Below, one piece after another: positions 63,271 through 64,000 of a stretch of 64,000 nt of DNA (position 1 is the stretch's first letter; every line of letters begins with the position of its first letter). Below the pieces are notes generated by a model. That model saw only the letters and a program-made list of their open reading frames with translations, had not been told where the DNA came from and searched no databases. Origin of the DNA: an uncultured Roseburia sp. (GTDB lineage: Bacteria; Bacillota; Clostridia; Lachnospirales; Lachnospiraceae); assembly GCA_945787015.1 (NCBI GenBank), contig CALZGM010000005.1, forward strand, positions 1-64,000, given 5' to 3'. A program made the position numbers and the translations under genes.

Positions 63271-64000
63271 CTATTTCAGATAAGGAAGAATATCCTGTGA
63301 GTAACAACGTAATACTTCCCCGACACTCCATGCCTGTGCATAACATCCTCTTGGGTGATGGGGCGCATCACCATCAAAAATTTCGGAGATGGAGCCGATG
63401 CAGCCATTATCCGTTAGATGGGCTTTTATAGCGTCTAACATAGAGCATGCTTTTTGTACACTCTCCTCTGAATGGTGATGTACTTTTAAGTAGGCGGTAA
63501 AAAAGCCACCAAGCAGGAATCCCCATGCGGTCCCCTGGTGATAAGCACGGTCACGTTTTGGTAAAAGACCGGCATAAATGCCATGATAGTCTTTGTGGTC
63601 AGCAGAAAGCGAACGAAGTCCACAGCCTACAAACAGTTCTTTTTGGACGACAGCAACAATTGCCTTTTCCTGCTCCTCGGATAACATAGTAAATGGCAGG
63701 GAAACTGCATAAATCTGGTTGGGGCGAAGATGATCATCTTCTTCATCCCCGTCTACTACATCATAAAGCCAGCCGGTGGCAGGATTCCAGAATTTTTTAC
63801 AGAAGGAGGTCTTTACTTTTTCAGAAAGTACCTGATAGAAGGACGCATCCTCCCCGTATTTTTCAGCAAGTAGTTCCATTACCTTTAGGGCATTGTACCA
63901 AAGAGCATTGATTTCTACCGGCTTCCCATGACGCGGGGTGGCAACCCAGTCACCGACGCGCACGTCCATCCATGTAATCTGATCTAAACCGCTTCCGGCA
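63271..64000 (-). CDS. Glycogen debranching enzyme (amylo-alpha-1,6-glucosidase), partial
   Basis: C-terminal 243 residues of a larger protein; the frame stays open to the window edge (AGSGLDQITWMDVR), so the N-terminus lies beyond 64000. The (alpha/alpha)6 barrel signatures of the bacterial/archaeal GDE C-terminal domain are clear: GDWVATPRHGKPVEINALWYN, HLRPNQIYAVSLPF, GIYAGLLPKRDRAYHQGTAW and ISEIFDGDAPHHPRGCYAQA. It removes alpha-1,6 branches of glycogen and fits the two glgCD pairs in the window. The internal ATG is not the start. Confidence 0.93.
   Translation of the reverse strand, partial: AGSGLDQITWMDVRVGDWVATPRHGKPVEINALWYNALKVMELLAEKYGEDASFYQVLSEKVKTSFCKKFWNPATGWLYDVVDGDEEDDHLRPNQIYAVSLPFTMLSEEQEKAIVAVVQKELFVGCGLRSLSADHKDYHGIYAGLLPKRDRAYHQGTAWGFLLGGFFTAYLKVHHHSEESVQKACSMLDAIKAHLTDNGCIGSISEIFDGDAPHHPRGCYAQAWSVGEVLRCYSQDILPYLK

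Overview
The window reads as chromosomal DNA of a low-to-moderate GC, spore-forming, motile Firmicute. The gene set points to the Clostridia, most likely Lachnospiraceae: short SpoIIE, YabP/YabQ, a CotS-like protein, a DUF6465 protein, glgC/glgD pairs, a ProS of about 480 residues, S-box and T-box leaders, and Firmicute-type promoters and ribosome sites. There is no rRNA, CRISPR array, prophage or recognisable transposase. Almost all of it is dense, ordinary core genome; the unusual material is in the gaps.

Layout. 1-5.7 kb: a KtrAB-like K+ transporter, a tiny membrane protein and a KdpD/KdpE sensor pair in one run, with no kdpFABC. 5.7-8.6 kb: a structured leader, pyrimidine-nucleoside phosphorylase, a YczE-like membrane protein and a Crp/Fnr regulator. 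8.6-15.1 kb: a GH31 glucosidase, several uncharacterised proteins, an HPr-like protein with an altered active site and a Lys/Ala-rich DUF6465 protein. 15.2-20.1 kb (minus strand): a PRPP synthetase, a DnaI-like loader ATPase and a DnaD-like protein, then murC; perfect DnaA boxes lie between dnaD and murC. 20.4-22.8 kb: the first glgCD pair. 22.9-28.6 kb: spoVG, a GlmU lacking its acetyltransferase half, pth and mfd, as in the Bacillus spoVG-mfd order. A 284-bp cassette bounded by inverted repeats and carrying a 55-residue ORF sits between spoVG and glmU.

28.7-45.3 kb: a foldase-like lipoprotein, shikimate kinase, a LysM-G5-M23 endopeptidase, murA, metK under a SAM-I riboswitch, a two-component system, a T-box-led rluA-like/proS operon, a 1099-residue TPR-GGDEF protein, cca and a CotS-family protein. 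45.3-54.3 kb: a PEGA lipoprotein, then the conserved Firmicute run hup-rqcP-yabP-yabQ-divIC-spoIIE-tilS-hpt-ftsH. The spoIIE promoter has the 21-bp spacing and 0A-like box of a Spo0A-activated promoter. 54.3-55.1 kb: a gene-free stretch with a candidate C-rich small RNA and a 543-bp imperfect palindrome. 55.1-64 kb: an SH3-NlpC/P60 hydrolase, a second glgCD pair, tRNA-Tyr and tRNA-Leu, DegV, a chemotaxis receptor, a hypothetical membrane protein, tRNA-Gly and tRNA-Phe (minus), and the C-terminal part of a glycogen debranching enzyme running off the right end.

Themes: glycogen and alpha-glucan metabolism (two glgCD pairs, GH31, debranching enzyme), the envelope (murC, murA, M23, NlpC), sporulation, and RNA-level control. 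All calls are from reading sequence and translations by eye; no searches or folding were run.
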